Assembly (NCBI GenBank): GCA_917880885.1
Contig: OU862912.1
Coordinates: 50,703,117-50,767,116, forward strand
Reading direction: 5' to 3'
From: Limnephilus marmoratus
Taxonomy: Eukaryota; Arthropoda; Insecta; Trichoptera; Limnephilidae
DNA length: 64,000 bases
Shown: positions 50,954 to 62,894 of the stretch, in pieces
Numbering within the stretch: the stretch's first letter is position 1
Layout of the letters: the number at the start of each line of letters is the position of its first letter
Notes under the pieces: model-generated
Database searches by the model: none
Seen by the model: the letters and a program-made list of their open reading frames with translations, nothing else
What the model was told of the DNA's origin: nothing
Program-made: the position numbers and the translations under genes

Positions 50954-53278
50954 ATAAATCTGATCTTTGACTCCGGCAAAATTCCATCATCCTGGAAAAC
51001 TCAAATAATTGTTCCCATTCTGAAACCCCAGAAAGACCCTAACTCTGGACTTTCTTACAGACCTATAGCTCTGTCATCTTCCTTAGTTAAAATAGCTGAA
51101 CATATGATTAAAAGACGTCTAGACTGGTATGTAGAAAATGAGAAAATTCTTCCCAGCTCTCAGTTTGGCTTTCGAAAAAGAAAAAGTACGATCGAAAGTG
51201 TGTCCATCCTGACTTCTGATATCCAGTTGGCCCTGGCCGATAATGAATTCCTTGTCGGTGTTTGCCTTGATGTGTGCGGAGCTTTTGACAATGTTTTATT
51301 AGATGTTTTATTTAATAAATTGTTAAAAATTGGCACCCCTCGTAAACTTTCCAGTTTTATAATTAACCTCCTTCTTACCAGGAAAATTCAAATCCAGGTG
51401 CTGGATTCCCCTCCACTGGAAAGAATAGTAAACAAGGGTTTGCCTCAGGGCTCCGTCCTTAGTCCTATCCTTTTTAATATTTATACCTTTGACCTGCATC
51501 GGAGTATGCATCCATCTAGTAAAATACTTCAGTATGCGGATGATCTTTTTATATATATTTCAGGACGAATTATTTCTATTCTGGAGGATGTGATTAACAT
51601 TTGCATGAAAAACCTTGACACCTGGTTAAAAAATCACGGCTTAGAAATTTCTCCGTCCAAAAGCAATGTTATCGTCTTTTCCAGAAAACGTGTTACTCCG
51701 CGTATAACAGTCCAAATAAATAATTCAATTCTTCCTATGCAGGTACAAATAAGATTCCTTGGGGTAATTTTAGACTCTAAGTTAACATGGAACCCGTATG
51801 TTAATTTAATCATTAACAAATGTCAAGCTGGCCTCAACATTTTACGTGCTGTTTCACGGGTCTGGTGGGGAAGTCATCCATTCACCCAAAAACTTTTTTA
51901 TAACGCATATGTTAGGAGTCATTTGGATTACGCGACATTCCTCATTGAACCCACTTCTAAAAAGAACCTCGCAAGGTTGGACCGTATTCAATTTCAAAGT
52001 TTAAGATTGATTATCGGAGCAATGCGTTCTTCCCCAATTAACGCTTTACAAGTGGAGACTGTGGAGGCTCCTCTTCATTTCAGAAGACAGTTCTTGGCTG
52101 ACAAGTTTTTATTTAAATGCTTAAGACTCTCTAATCACCCACTGAAAGACAAAATTACTGCACTCACTGCTCAAGTGAAATCACTTCCATATTGGAGGAA
52201 CAAATCAATCCCTCTTCTTGTTAAAAGCCTCCATACGTACTGTGCGTATAAACCCCTCTTAAATCCATCAGACAGACTTCCTTTATATGCCAACTCCTTT
52301 CGTATTCATTTGTGTAAACCAAATATTCTTTTTTCTCTCGGCATAATTAACAATCACGATGCTCCAAGAAAACTTATCCAAATTTTAAATTCGAAATATT
52401 CCAACTGGAAAATTATTTACACAGATGGTTCCAAGTCTCCCTTATCAAACCATGTGGGAGCGGCATTCCACTGCCCATCAGATCAAGTCGATAGAAAAAT
52501 TAAACTTCCAAAAGAGGCTTCCGTTTTCACTGCTGAATGTATAGCCATTTTTGAATCCCTTAAATACATTGACGATGTTCACATTGGAAACTTCTTAATT
52601 CTCTCCGATTCCCTGAGTGCACTTCAAAAATTAAACTCTTCCCCTTTCCATTACCCAGAAGACGATTTCTGTGTTGGAATTCGCACTTTAATTCATAAAT
52701 TAACCGACTCTGGCAAAGAAATCGTCTTGGCTTGGATACCTAGTCACTGCGGTATCCCTGGAAATGAAAAGGCCGATTCATTGGCGAAAGATGCCATTAT
52801 TTCAGGGGATATTTTATATAAATTTTTAAACACCGATGACATTTTCATAAAATTGAAGGAAAACATGATTTCCACATGGCAGAATCATTGGGAAGAATCT
52901 AGTCAATCAAAAGGATATAGCTTTTTCACAATTCAGCCAACGATTCCTTCAAAACCGTGGTTTTCCAGACTTTCTTTTAACAAATTCTCGACATCCTCCA
53001 TTTGCCGCATGCGGATAGGGCATTGCTGCCACAATGTTCACCTGACAAAAATTCATATTAAGAATTCTGCGATGTGTGAATGTCGTCTTGGTGAAGAGGA
53101 TCTCAATCATATTTTTTTCAGTTGTCCTATAAATAATTCATACAAAAATTTCATCCCTCACCTAATCAGTTCGGGTATATTGCCTCCCTACAACATTGCA
53201 TGCCTGTTATCTTCTGTGAACAAACGCGTGTATAAAGTCTTGGCTAATTTCCTGAATATTAACAGCATCAATTTGTAA
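50918..53278 (+). pseudogene. LINE ORF2, reverse transcriptase and RNase H
   Basis: The first ~16 codons belong to the insertion; LINE coding resumes at NLIFDSGKIPSSWK. It then has LSYRPIALSSSLVKIAEHMI, LDVCGAFDNV (catalytic Asp), GLPQGSVLSPILFN, LQYADDLFIY (YADD), FLGVILDSKLTW, and an RNase H domain: IYTDGSKS, TAECIAIFESL, LSDSLSAL and SHCGIPGNEKADSLAK. All catalytic residues of both domains are visible. This half is open to its stop. Confidence 0.93.
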
Positions 53279-53281
53279 TTG

Positions 53282-53581
53282 TAAGTTAAGTTTCATGTAT
53301 TTATTTATTTATTTTATTTTTTACGCACAATAAATTGTGTCAGCATATATTTTAATTTCCTTGTTATGTTTAATTAAAATCATCTCTTATTGTAATAATT
53401 TTGCGTATTATTATTATTATTATTTGTATAGTATTATTATATAATGTAGATAGGTTCTTGTTATTAAAACTAAATTAGTTAATATTCATAAATTACACTC
53501 ACAAATTTACACTCACAAAAACATTCACTTGACACTGGCCAGAACACTCTTTTGGGGTGAAGAGCCATTAAAAAAAAAAAA
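53282..53581 (+). other. LINE 3' UTR and poly(A)
   Basis: AT-rich sequence with a TATTATTATTATTATT run ending GAGCCATT plus 14 A's, immediately before the target duplication. Confidence 0.85.
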
Positions 53582-53722
53582 AAATGAGATTCAAATAAAT
53601 AAAAAAAAAACATAAACACAATATCACTAACACAAATAGGTAGGAATCCCTTTCAATAGGCATTTATAATAAAATTCTATCAATATGTTGCGCGGCTGAT
53701 TGGGCAGTTTTTTTGTTTATTT

Positions 53723-54105
53723 TTTTACATTAGTTCCACACAGGAGGCCCTGATGAAAATAGTCCCCTCAGGGCCTATGGTGATGCTGTGTGGAGGAAGG
53801 ATAGGAAGTTCTGGGAAGGAAAATGCTGTAAAGCGTGCGTAGAAATCTGAGGGCCAGTGTGTCCAGGAGTGGCGTATGAATCCAACCCACCCATTGCGGT
53901 GTAAGGTGATGTTCCGAGAGAGTACGGCTGTTGATATCAAAGGAACTCTCCCAATCATTCTCTCCCGATCCAACCTGCCAGGCAGCTGGTCTGCAGACGC
54001 ATCCATCACTAAGACCCGCACAAACCTCACCCCATGAATCCGGGCACCCCTGCTAAGTCATCAAACGTAGCGAACCACTTGGGGTGACCTACGGCAGTCA
54101 GCAAC
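53723..54105 (-). repeat. Dispersed repeat with LINE-like hairpin tail, second minus copy
   Basis: It is a diverged copy of 45821-46262: GGCCCTGATGAAAATAG and CCCCTCAGGGCC hairpin at 53746, the TCCTGGACACACTGGCC block, and AAGTGGTTCGCTACG at its 5' end. Confidence 0.7.
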
Positions 54106-54489
54106 CATTCGCTGCAGAGCTTCTTGAAGCACTGCAACGAAGTCAATATTCCAATAAACAGTGGTATTTCGTATCAAAGTTATGACGAGGTAGTTGTCTC
54201 AAATGCAGCAGTTTTATATCTGGTGTAAACAGGTCTCTGGCATGTGCTGTACGCACGAAAGTCACGGGACCACCACAGTCTTCTGTCAAAGAGATAAGCA
54301 GAAACCTTCGAATTCAACAAAATATACATTTGACACATTTGATGTAACTTCCTCTTGTTCTACGTATTTAGTATTCTATGCCGGTAGAGGTAAGGCGAGA
54401 TATTCTCACGTCCTGGGAGATTATACCAATATCGGACACATGCATTTTGGAACCGATGCACTTGATTTGGTTGTTTTTTTTTTTTAATT

Positions 54490-54550
54490 AGGGGGACCAT
54501 AAACTGTGTCGCCATAGTCCAATATTGAGAGCACAAGATTACTTATTAAT
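54490..54550 (-). pseudogene. LINE RT short fragment
   Basis: The minus strand reads LVLSILDYGDTVYG, a C-terminal RT motif (YGD..Y). Only about 60 bp is recognisable. Confidence 0.5.
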
Positions 54551-54605
54551 AATCTTACGCAATTTCACTGATATATTATCTGTTATATTATATTATACAA
54601 CGGAC

Positions 54606-56621
54606 CAGTAGCGTAGCGAGGGGGGGGGCGGGGGGGGGGGGGGGGGGGTGGACCTACCCGGGTGCCACCCGAGGAGGGGGTGACACTCGAACGTGGAGAA
54701 AAAACTTACGAAAGTGCGAAATTGCCGTAAAAAATATTTTACACGTTAACACTGACTGTTATTTTGTTCTATGGCTTGGTTGGTCGGGGATTCCCGAAAA
54801 ATATTTTTTTTGTTCCTAGCGCAGTCGGGGATTTCCCTGAAATATTCCTTGTGTCATTCTAATTTCGTTCGTATATTGTGATTAACGTAGACTCGTGAAG
54901 TGAATTGTTATCTATGGACTGTTGTGAATTAGTGAAGAAGATATTATTGTGTTAGCGTGTTTATTAGTGCTGAAAGACCAGTTTGAAAAACAAGGTAGGT
55001 AGGTGTGAATTTTTAGATACCGTTTGTAGCGCATGAATAGTTATAGTCGGGATAAGAAAAAGATTTTTCATCACTGTGAGTTAGCAAGTGCCGTTTTAGT
55101 TATTTTTTTCGAGAGTAAGAATAGTTGCAGTCAGGACAAGAAATAGTTTTTTTTCCACTGTTGGTAAACGTGTGATTTTTAGATTTCTCTTCATAGTACA
55201 TGAATAATTGCAGTTGGAACATGAAAAAGGTTTTTTTCCGAACCGAGTCAGCAACTGACTTCTTATATATCCCTTTTGAGAATACGAATAGTTACAATCA
55301 GGACATGAAAAAGGTTTTTCTCTTCTGTGAATCGTACTGCGGATTTTTAAATCTTCCCTTTGAAAACTTGTATTACTGCAGTCGGGACATGCTGAAGGTT
55401 TTTTTTCAGTATGGGTAAGCATGTGCATTTTATAGTTACAGTCGGGACAAGAAAAGGTTTTTCATCACTGTGAGTTAGCAAGTGCCGTTTTAGTTATTTT
55501 TTTCGAGAATAAAAATAATTGCAGTCAGAACATGAAATAGATTTTTTTCCACTGTCGGTAAACGTGTAATTTTTAGATTTCTCTTCATAGTTTCTCCATA
55601 TGGAAACCTTTGTAAAATTACTTTCTTCAGGGCCTCCTCAGTGTAGCTAATGTAAAACGAAATATGTGTTGTAAAACCATGTAGGTGTATTACAGGTAAG
55701 ACAGTATTAAATTGTGGAGATTCGGAAGGAATGAATGGCCGATAAAAATTATAATATTTTCCCAATTCGTTTATGAATTACAATTTAAAACAATAAAATA
55801 AACAATATACGCATGGACCTATTGCGAGTTTGAAATCTCTGGTTTTATTTTTACCGCAAACGCGATTAAAACAAGAAAAAGGTATTTAAGCGACTTTCCA
55901 GTACTTTGTGCAAATTCATTGAGATTTTTATGTTAAAATAGTCACTTGGGTATTACGTTACGTTTAGGGGGAGGGAGGTGCAGAAAAATGTTACGGCACG
56001 TTGCATGGGGGGAGAGAGGGTCAAAAACTTTCAAAAATTGCGTTACGTTATACTTGAACGCCCCCTTAACTATTTCACGATTGAAATTTTATCGTTACAC
56101 TCTGAACACAAAACTGGTTTGAACCTAAGTATTGATTATTATGTTTTCATGACAGCAAATGATTTTCTTCAGATTTTTACAGCATATTAGAATTGAAGAC
56201 TCCACACGGAACTCTGTTATTTGTATCTATATGGCTCGGTCGGTCAGCATCCCCCAAAAATTCTGTTATTTTATTTTCGTTCATAGCTCTTACTATTGAT
56301 TTATTGGGGATTCCGTGAAATATTCCTCGCTTTTCCCCTGTGTCATTCTCATTTTTTTCGTACATTGTGATTGACGGAAACTTGCGAAGGAAATTATCAC
56401 CTATCGATTGTTGAAAAAGCCGTTATTCTGTTAATGTTTTTAAAAGTGTTTTAATTTTGAGGATAACAATTTTGTTTTACATATTTAACTAGCTAGAAAT
56501 GTTTTTTTTTATATTGTAGGAAGTCAAAATTTGTATTTTGAATTTCTCAAAAAAAAATGGGGGGGGGGGGGTGACACCGGGTTTTCCGCCCCGGGTGCCA
56601 CCCATGCTAGCTACGCCACTG
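54606..56621. mobile_element. hAT element with captured zinc-finger sequence, 2.0 kb
   Basis: CAGTAGCGTAGCGAGG and TAGCTACGCCACTG are inverted ends with an exact CAACGGAC duplication (54598-54605, 56622-56629). G-rich tracts lie near both ends. The interior carries C2H2 fragments and a diverged direct duplication (54760-54990 against 56230-56470), but no transposase. Confidence 0.88.
55090..55765 (-). pseudogene. C2H2 zinc-finger gene fragment inside a hAT
   Basis: The minus frame reads MHMLTHTEKKPSACPDCSNT, then REKPFSCPDCNYSYSQKGYI and GKKPFSCSNCNYSCTMKRNL. CxxC halves and HT.EKP linkers are kept, but several histidines are changed and frames break. A 130-bp part is duplicated (55066-55200 and 55465-55591). 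It is probably a fragment of a host multi-zinc-finger gene copied into the element. Confidence 0.8.
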
Positions 56622-56699
56622 CAACGGACGAAGCCTTGAATATCACCGCGGTGACCATTTTTTTAACGTGTTTCTCATTTTTCGATTTTGGAGGTGGGT

Positions 56700-57025
56700 G
56701 TGGATAGCGCCGCCCCGGGAACCATTTATTGGATAACCAACACCTCCGGCATAGGTCACACCAAGTGATTCGCTACGTTTAGTGACTTAGACGGGGTGCC
56801 CGTGTTCATGGGGTGAGGTTTGTCGGGGTCTTGGCGGCGGATGGATTCCGTCCATCACTACTGGATTCTACCCCCCAAAGTCTTGGCCATCCCTCATACC
56901 TTTTTCCTTCCCCAGAACTTCCTCTCCTTCCTTTTCTTAAAAATACCTTCCACACAGCCTCCCCTAAGATATCATAGGCCCCGAGGGAATTTTTTTCCTC
57001 AGGGCCTCCGGTGTACAGCTAATTT
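56700..57025 (+). repeat. Dispersed repeat with LINE-like hairpin tail, plus copy
   Basis: CCGCCCCGGGAACCATTTAT, GTGATTCGCTACGTTTAGTG and TGCCCGTGTTCATGGGGTGA precede a GGCCCCGAGGGAA/TTCCTCAGGGCC tail at 56978-57008. It is the fullest plus-oriented copy of the family. Confidence 0.7.
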
Positions 57026-57029
57026 AAAA

Positions 57030-57570
57030 GATAGAGTGTGCAATTCACACGCGGTAGAAGTGAAACCTTCAGAAAACTAAAATAGACAAGAGTGGGAGGC
57101 TACGAAGCACCACGCAAAGAGGAGAGTGATTATACTATCTCATTCTCTCGCAGGCTAAATCCTATAGACCCCAGTGGCGGTTCGTGAGTTTTCAGTGAGC
57201 TTAGAGAGCGAAGATTGAAAAATACGACGTTATTGATGTTGTTGTAGCTGAAAATGATTTTTTTTTCAAAATTTCAACTTTTTGTAGGAAGATCTTTCAG
57301 TAGGTATGTGGATACGGCGCATCCATTGACTGAAAGAATCCTGAAGATCTTCATACAAAAAGTTGAAATTTAAAAAAAAATCATTTTCAGCTACAACAAC
57401 TTCAAAAACGTCATATTTTTCAATCTCTGAAAGTCAAATCAAATCACTGAAAACTCACGGACCCCACTGATAGACGTATGTGTTTGTCTCTTTTTAGTGT
57501 CACTATTTTTCGTTTCATCGAGTTTCAAATCACAACGTTGCTAAAGAAGTTTTCACTTAAAAAAAAATCA
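57030..57570. repeat. Copy of the 1-365 repeat, interrupted by a fold-back MITE
   Basis: GTGCAATTCACACGCGGTAG through GCAGGCTAAATCCTATAGAC (57030-57170) and TTTCATCGAGTTTCAAATC (57515) match the left-edge repeat. Between them, 57174-57470 is a MITE with CAGTGGCGGTTCGTGAG / CTCACGGACCCCACTG ends and ~75-bp inner arms (CAACAACTTCAAAAACG and so on). ATAGAC flanks it. Confidence 0.75.
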
Positions 57571-58440
57571 TAATTCAAACTACCGTCCACTATCATTCCA
57601 AGGTTGCGCGCAGCATCAACAAAAAGAACAGTGGTTTCATAATGTATTTTTACAACATGTCCTCAATTCCTTAAGATATATTGTTAGCACAGTTTCCATT
57701 AAGGCGAGACATAACCACGTTTATCGGGGGTTTGCCCGAGGCTCACATTTTAATTTATTTCGGCGAATTTGTAATTGAATTATCATATTTATTTCCATGC
57801 CTCACAAGGGATGCGAGTTATTTATATTTTAGATTAATAAAAACAGTACGTTGCCATAATATTTTTTAACATACAACTCAACAATTTTTTAATACGTTGT
57901 ACAACTAAAGTTGGTGGTGAGCACCAGATTTTATTTTTCTAGACGATGAATTAATAATTTCGGGAGGTATTCATTTAGAAACATCTTAAATATTAGTAAC
58001 ACGTTCTTCAGAATTAATTAAAATGAACCCGGCGGAAAGGTCGAATCTCCAGGCCTGCTAGAGTGAATTCGTCCGTCCAATAGGCCGTGCCGCGGGCGCA
58101 TATTTGTTGTTCTTATTCGATGAACTTTGTCGATTAACGCTCTTGTACCCAAGTGTACTCTACGTAGGTCACTGTTTACCATATCCACTGATAGATGAGC
58201 GTTACTTACTTCTGTGATGTAGATTCACTAGTTTCCAGCTTGTACTATAAGTTTCCCGACACCGTGTATGAGTACAATAGGTGTAATGGAGGTAAATGCC
58301 TATGTATGTATTAAAATAATATTAATTACTGACTGGGCTGGGGTCGAGAAATCAAAAAATTTATGTAACTTTTAAAAATATTGGTCTTTCAATGGTGTTG
58401 ACAGTATAATTGAAATTTTTCGAAAAATTAAACATTAAAC
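57571..58440. other. No gene recognised
   Basis: There is AT-rich sequence with a more balanced block at 58020-58200 but no convincing ORF, splice pattern or repeat. Confidence 0.4.
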
Positions 58441-58627
58441 CAGCGGTTCTTAACCTTGTTGGAGCTACTGACCCCCACCAGTTTTATATGCGCATTCACC
58501 GAACCCTTCTTAACTGGAAATCGTACCGAATCATATGAGTCGGGGATGTGTCTTGACTTCCGTTGAACCCACGAGACTGACTCACCGAAACCCTGGAGTT
58601 CGATCGAACCCAGGTTAAGAACCACTG
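58441..58627. mobile_element. hAT MITE, 187 bp
   Basis: CAGCGGTTCTTAACCT and AGGTTAAGAACCACTG are inverted ends. Flanks CATTAAAC and CTCTAAAC are a decayed 8-bp duplication (6 of 8 match). Confidence 0.8.
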
Positions 58628-58989
58628 CTCTAAACCAACTAAACGTCACGCCCGCTGGTTAAAAGCTCTTATTTTCTGGATTGCGGTCTTGTTATTTATT
58701 TTGGCACTTGGTCCCAGCCGGCTATGAAGCCGTGAGCAATGATCCAGCATCGGTATTTGATTGATAGATATTATAACAACAACAGCTACCGGCTACTGGT
58801 CACGGCACCCGCTATATCAACAATCAACAGTGAATCAGGCCTGTGGTATGGCAAACATAAACCACAACAGTATGTTTCCATTACGATCCACTTTTATTCG
58901 TGACGAGTTGATAGCTTCTGGTTGATTCGATTGTTGGTTACGTTCAACAATTATTATTGTGGAAACGCAGAGAATCGTAGCTACGTACA

Positions 58990-59130
58990 AAATCATAATC
59001 AAACGAGTGCCCCAGTGGAAGCGACAGATTGAGAAGAGGTCGACATGGATATTGGACAGACTGCGTAGAAGAAGACTGGAGTAGGACTGGAACGACTGAG
59101 AACTAGAAACAAATTGTTAAGGCGATCCAA
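58990..59130 (+). pseudogene. LINE C-terminal tail trace
   Basis: YWTDCVEEDWSRTGTTE resembles the WxDCVEEDL motif near the end of insect LINE ORF2. The frame is broken on both sides. Confidence 0.45.
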
Positions 59131-59636
59131 TAGTCCAGGAAAAAAATGAAATCGGAATTCACGCCCTTTATGGGAGGAGTTTAAAAATACTTGAGAAAAA
59201 GCTTTTGGAAAGGTTGGAAAAGGTATTTGAGATTTTTTTTACAGTTTGATTTCGTAAAGGCCTGTAAAAACATTAACTCTTTACGCATTGTTTATTGTAA
59301 TAAAACGGAAATTTAAGATTGATTTCACGGATTCAAGCGACGCGGAGCCCAACGTCTATTCCCCGCTCCGGGCCGGACTGACAGAAAATGGGTATGGCAA
59401 GTCTGTAGTCCTGGGTGAACGGCATAGAGTTCACTTTGAAAATCCAAATCCGTCAACTGCCGGCCGTATTGTAAAATAACAACGCCACATAGCACTTTTT
59501 TAGGGTAAATTGCCTTAAAAGAAAAAAAAAACTTATATAATAAGAATTTGCTACATTAAACAATAAAACCATATCCGAAAAGGGGTTTATATTTTACAGA
59601 CCTAATACTTTGTTTTTTTCTGTGGGTTGACTTTAC

Positions 59637-59880
59637 TGCATCCCAATGGCATAAGCTAAAAGTCGCCTACAATAACGCTTATCGCCAACATTTCCGCCTA
59701 CCGAGATACTGCAGTGCTAAGGAAATGTTCCTGGAGGAACGAGTGCACACTTTCCGAGCACTTCTCCGCCACCGCACGGGAAGTTTATGGTGCAAACTGA
59801 TCGAAGAATGCGATCATCACCGGCATGATTGCCTGGATGGAGTCCCCCCCGATGGCCCCCTGGAGACGGTGAAATACCCT
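59637..59880 (+). pseudogene. LINE RT C-terminal fragment
   Basis: Reads KLKVAYNNAYRQHFRLPRYC, then EERVHTFRALLRHRTGSLWC, the KVAYNNAYR and TFRALLR motifs of LINE RT C-termini. No full domain is left. A TTATTATTATTGTTATT run (60075-60095) may be its tail. Confidence 0.65.
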
Positions 59881-60095
59881 CCGTTAACGGCTGCTGGAAT
59901 TAGTTTTAGTGTTTGTTTTTTTTTCAGATACATTTCCCATGTTTTTCATGCTTATTCGTTTTTTATTTTATTTATGTGTTGTTATTACTTTTTACCTCAT
60001 CTTATTATTTGTATTTCTATTGTTTTTTAGAAATGTATTGCATTGCACTACCCCTGCATACATTCTGAAATAAACTATTATTATTATTGTTATTA

Positions 60096-61720
60096 GGTCA
60101 TTGATAAAGGAGACCAAATCCCATCCTAGGACGAATCACCGTGAATATGATAATGAAGGGGGCTACTTAAACCTTCTAGAGAGGTGTGCAAGATAAATGT
60201 GACATTGTTGTTGGCTATGCTTTTGTTGGAGATTGGCCTGGAGTTCTAGCACAGTGAAATCGATAATTTTACAATATCGGATAGATAGGCGTAACTTCCA
60301 ATGATCTTATATCGATTGACAGTCGAGTCAATATTGACAGGGAATAAATAAGAAATCGATATACGCTGGTAATACTGAAGGTATTTTCTATTAATTGACC
60401 CTACGAAACGTCAAATGCCAAGCAATTACGTGAAAATATTAATTAATTGGCAATGTTGCATTGAAATACTAACCTAAATATGCATTGGCAGTCCGCATTT
60501 ACTTGTTGACACTAATTAGTTAATCAGGTCTTTAGTCATATTTCAACCACTTTAGTTAAAACTTTTTTCAACCACTTTAGTTATTTGATTAAAAGATCAA
60601 ATGGAATAAATTGGTCGCGTCTTAGTTTAATTACATAGTTTAAGACATTATCGAAATAAATGCGTTTATGGACAGTTGACCGAAACTTATCTGATACTTC
60701 GGAGACCGGGCTAAAATTTATCAATCGTCGCGCGTCGGTCGGAATATTACTTTATTACCATTAGTTGGCCGTGATCGCAATTATTGATAACTGACCGTAG
60801 ATTGTTCATTGCCTTCCAGAATAATGTGCATTTGAATATTGTCGAAGTTCGACTTTTCTGGATGGTCTTAAGAGCGTTTAACCAGCCAGCGGACGAAAAT
60901 CCACATTTCGTCGAAAGTTGTTCTTCCGATCGTGCAGGGCGGTTACAATGGGAAGGATTAATTATTCTCCGTACCAGCTTTTTTAAATTATAACTCAATA
61001 TCGAATTTATTTCAATCCAAATTAGCTTTAATTTATACCTTCATCCAAAAATGCTGAAAGGCGTGATGATAAAACTATTAAAATAGTATACTTTTTGTAG
61101 TTATTTTTTGATTATAAGTTTTTATCATTTTTCAATAATGTCTAAATTTAATAAGAATGTTAAAAAAATCTGAAATATATTAATTTGTAAGTGCGCAAAT
61201 AAATACACAAATGGACCAATTTTCGTCAAGAAACACATGTACGTACATATTTTTTAATGATTTTATTGAAACTAAAATTAAAATTCTAATACATAACTCT
61301 GCTAGATAATGTATTGATTTATTTTACTGCATGATTACATTATTTGAAATGGGTGTGGTATAATACAAAAACTTTTTTGAAAATTTAACAAATCTGCCAA
61401 CGACCTATGGAATAACCTTATCATACTAAAAATTTAAAAAAAATCTAAAAATTTATTACATAACTTCACTAGACAAAAGAACAATCTTTCGAAATCCATT
61501 TATAATTTTTTGTGGAAAAGAGTCAATACGTCTAAAAACTTTTTTGAAAATGACGTATTTCCGGCTTTCTCTGGTAATGCCCTCTTAACGGAGCATTTAA
61601 CCTCCCAGAAAATAAATTAACTAACCATAATTTACTACACAGTGGTATGTAAATATGTGGAAACTTAGCACTTGTATGTAATGTCGTACTTCAAGCTTCA
61701 TTCCAATTTCTACACCTTTT
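60096..61720. other. No gene recognised
   Basis: Ordinary AT-rich sequence. ORFs near 60750-60998 are short and overlap on both strands without family resemblance. Confidence 0.4.
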
Positions 61721-61779
61721 CATTTATTTATTTATTTATCTATAAAAGGTATGTTTACATAACATTATTCGATGCCTGT

Positions 61780-62700
61780 CTCACTAGGGAATACCTGTGT
61801 TGAGACAGGCGTAGAGGTACATAAATGAGTATCATACATAAGAATATTTAATTACAACATGAGAATATTTCAGGTAAGATACATACTGATTTATACAATT
61901 CAAACAGAAAGATGATTAAGATTGAGGGTTAATATCATAAAGAGAGCATTATATAGGTGAAGGAAGAGATGAATAAAGTAGTAAATCCTTTCGAGTCTAT
62001 ATAGGAAGTTATATTATACATATAGGATTTTACTATTTTAAGTTCTTTAATAAGGGTAAGAACATACGTGAGATGGTAATTTCATTATACGCGTGCGTAC
62101 GTTCTCGACTATCGAATACATGCGTTGTATTCACTCGATCGTACTATCTCTTCCTAGGACCTAAATAATTCGTTCTTGCATCTAATTTTACCTATTTTCT
62201 TCTGGCACTCCTAACATTCCAAGCCATCTAATCTTCCCTCTGTTATTAGAAATTACTTTTTTGCACCTGTATCTGATGAGAAATTCTTTTAGACACATTC
62301 TCATCTGGGTAGTAACCCCAGGAAATGTATTTATTTTGGTTTAGTTTTTAGCATTCAATAGCAGTCATCTTCGCTATTTGTTCCGCGATTCCATGAATCG
62401 GTATCAAAGAGAGATTCAGTAAAATGAGTAAGGACTGCTGACCTCATTCCATTTTGACATCTTCTAATTAATGACTGCCTCATCCAGTCTTTCTAGAATT
62501 ATTATTGTATTTCCCAGCATTAACCGCCGACCTAAGGTTGGTTTGTGGAATTCGAGGACTATGATTTATTGTATCAATTTGAAGACGTAATCTGGGAACA
62601 TCGTTAATTAGAATAATATCAGGTTTGAGTGAGAAGGATTTTTATAAAACGAAAAATTTGTGATGTACAATTATTTAGAATTTGTGGACTGCACTCGTTT
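61780..62700 (-). pseudogene. Degenerate coding remnant, unidentified
   Basis: The minus strand can be read with several stops through VKLDARTNYLGPRKR, YDRVNTTHVFDSRERTHAY and EDYMAWNVRSARR, which look like old coding sequence. I cannot name the family; a retroelement is most likely. Confidence 0.3.
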
Positions 62701-62894
62701 TACAGGAGCAAAATGAACATAACAAAATCAGGGATCTGCTAATCTGTAAATCTAAGATTGAGTTTAAATTTTAAAGGAAATGAATTCTTTCCTCCTGGAT
62801 ATTTTAATAACATCTAAATACTTTCATAGTAAGCTAAAAACGAGATATAAAACATCGTAAAGTTCTAAGTAGGTATCAATTTCTTAATTTTTTT

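Larger units (their letters stand above)
47693..53581 (+). mobile_element. Nearly full-length LINE (APE-RT-RNase H type), 5.9 kb
   Basis: The exact 12-bp duplication AAATGAGATTCA flanks it (47681-47692 and 53582-53593), and the 3' end is ATT plus poly(A). It has a 5' UTR, an ORF1 with zinc knuckles and an ORF2 with endonuclease, RT and RNase H. RNase H after RT is found in the I, LOA and R1-like group. A TGA and a 162-bp insertion inactivate ORF2. Confidence 0.93.

Noticed and set aside
59288..59479. 63-codon ORF with DSSDAEPNVYSPLRAGLTEN
   Set aside because: It starts mid-sequence with no recognised family and is next to LINE fragments, so I could not support a gene.
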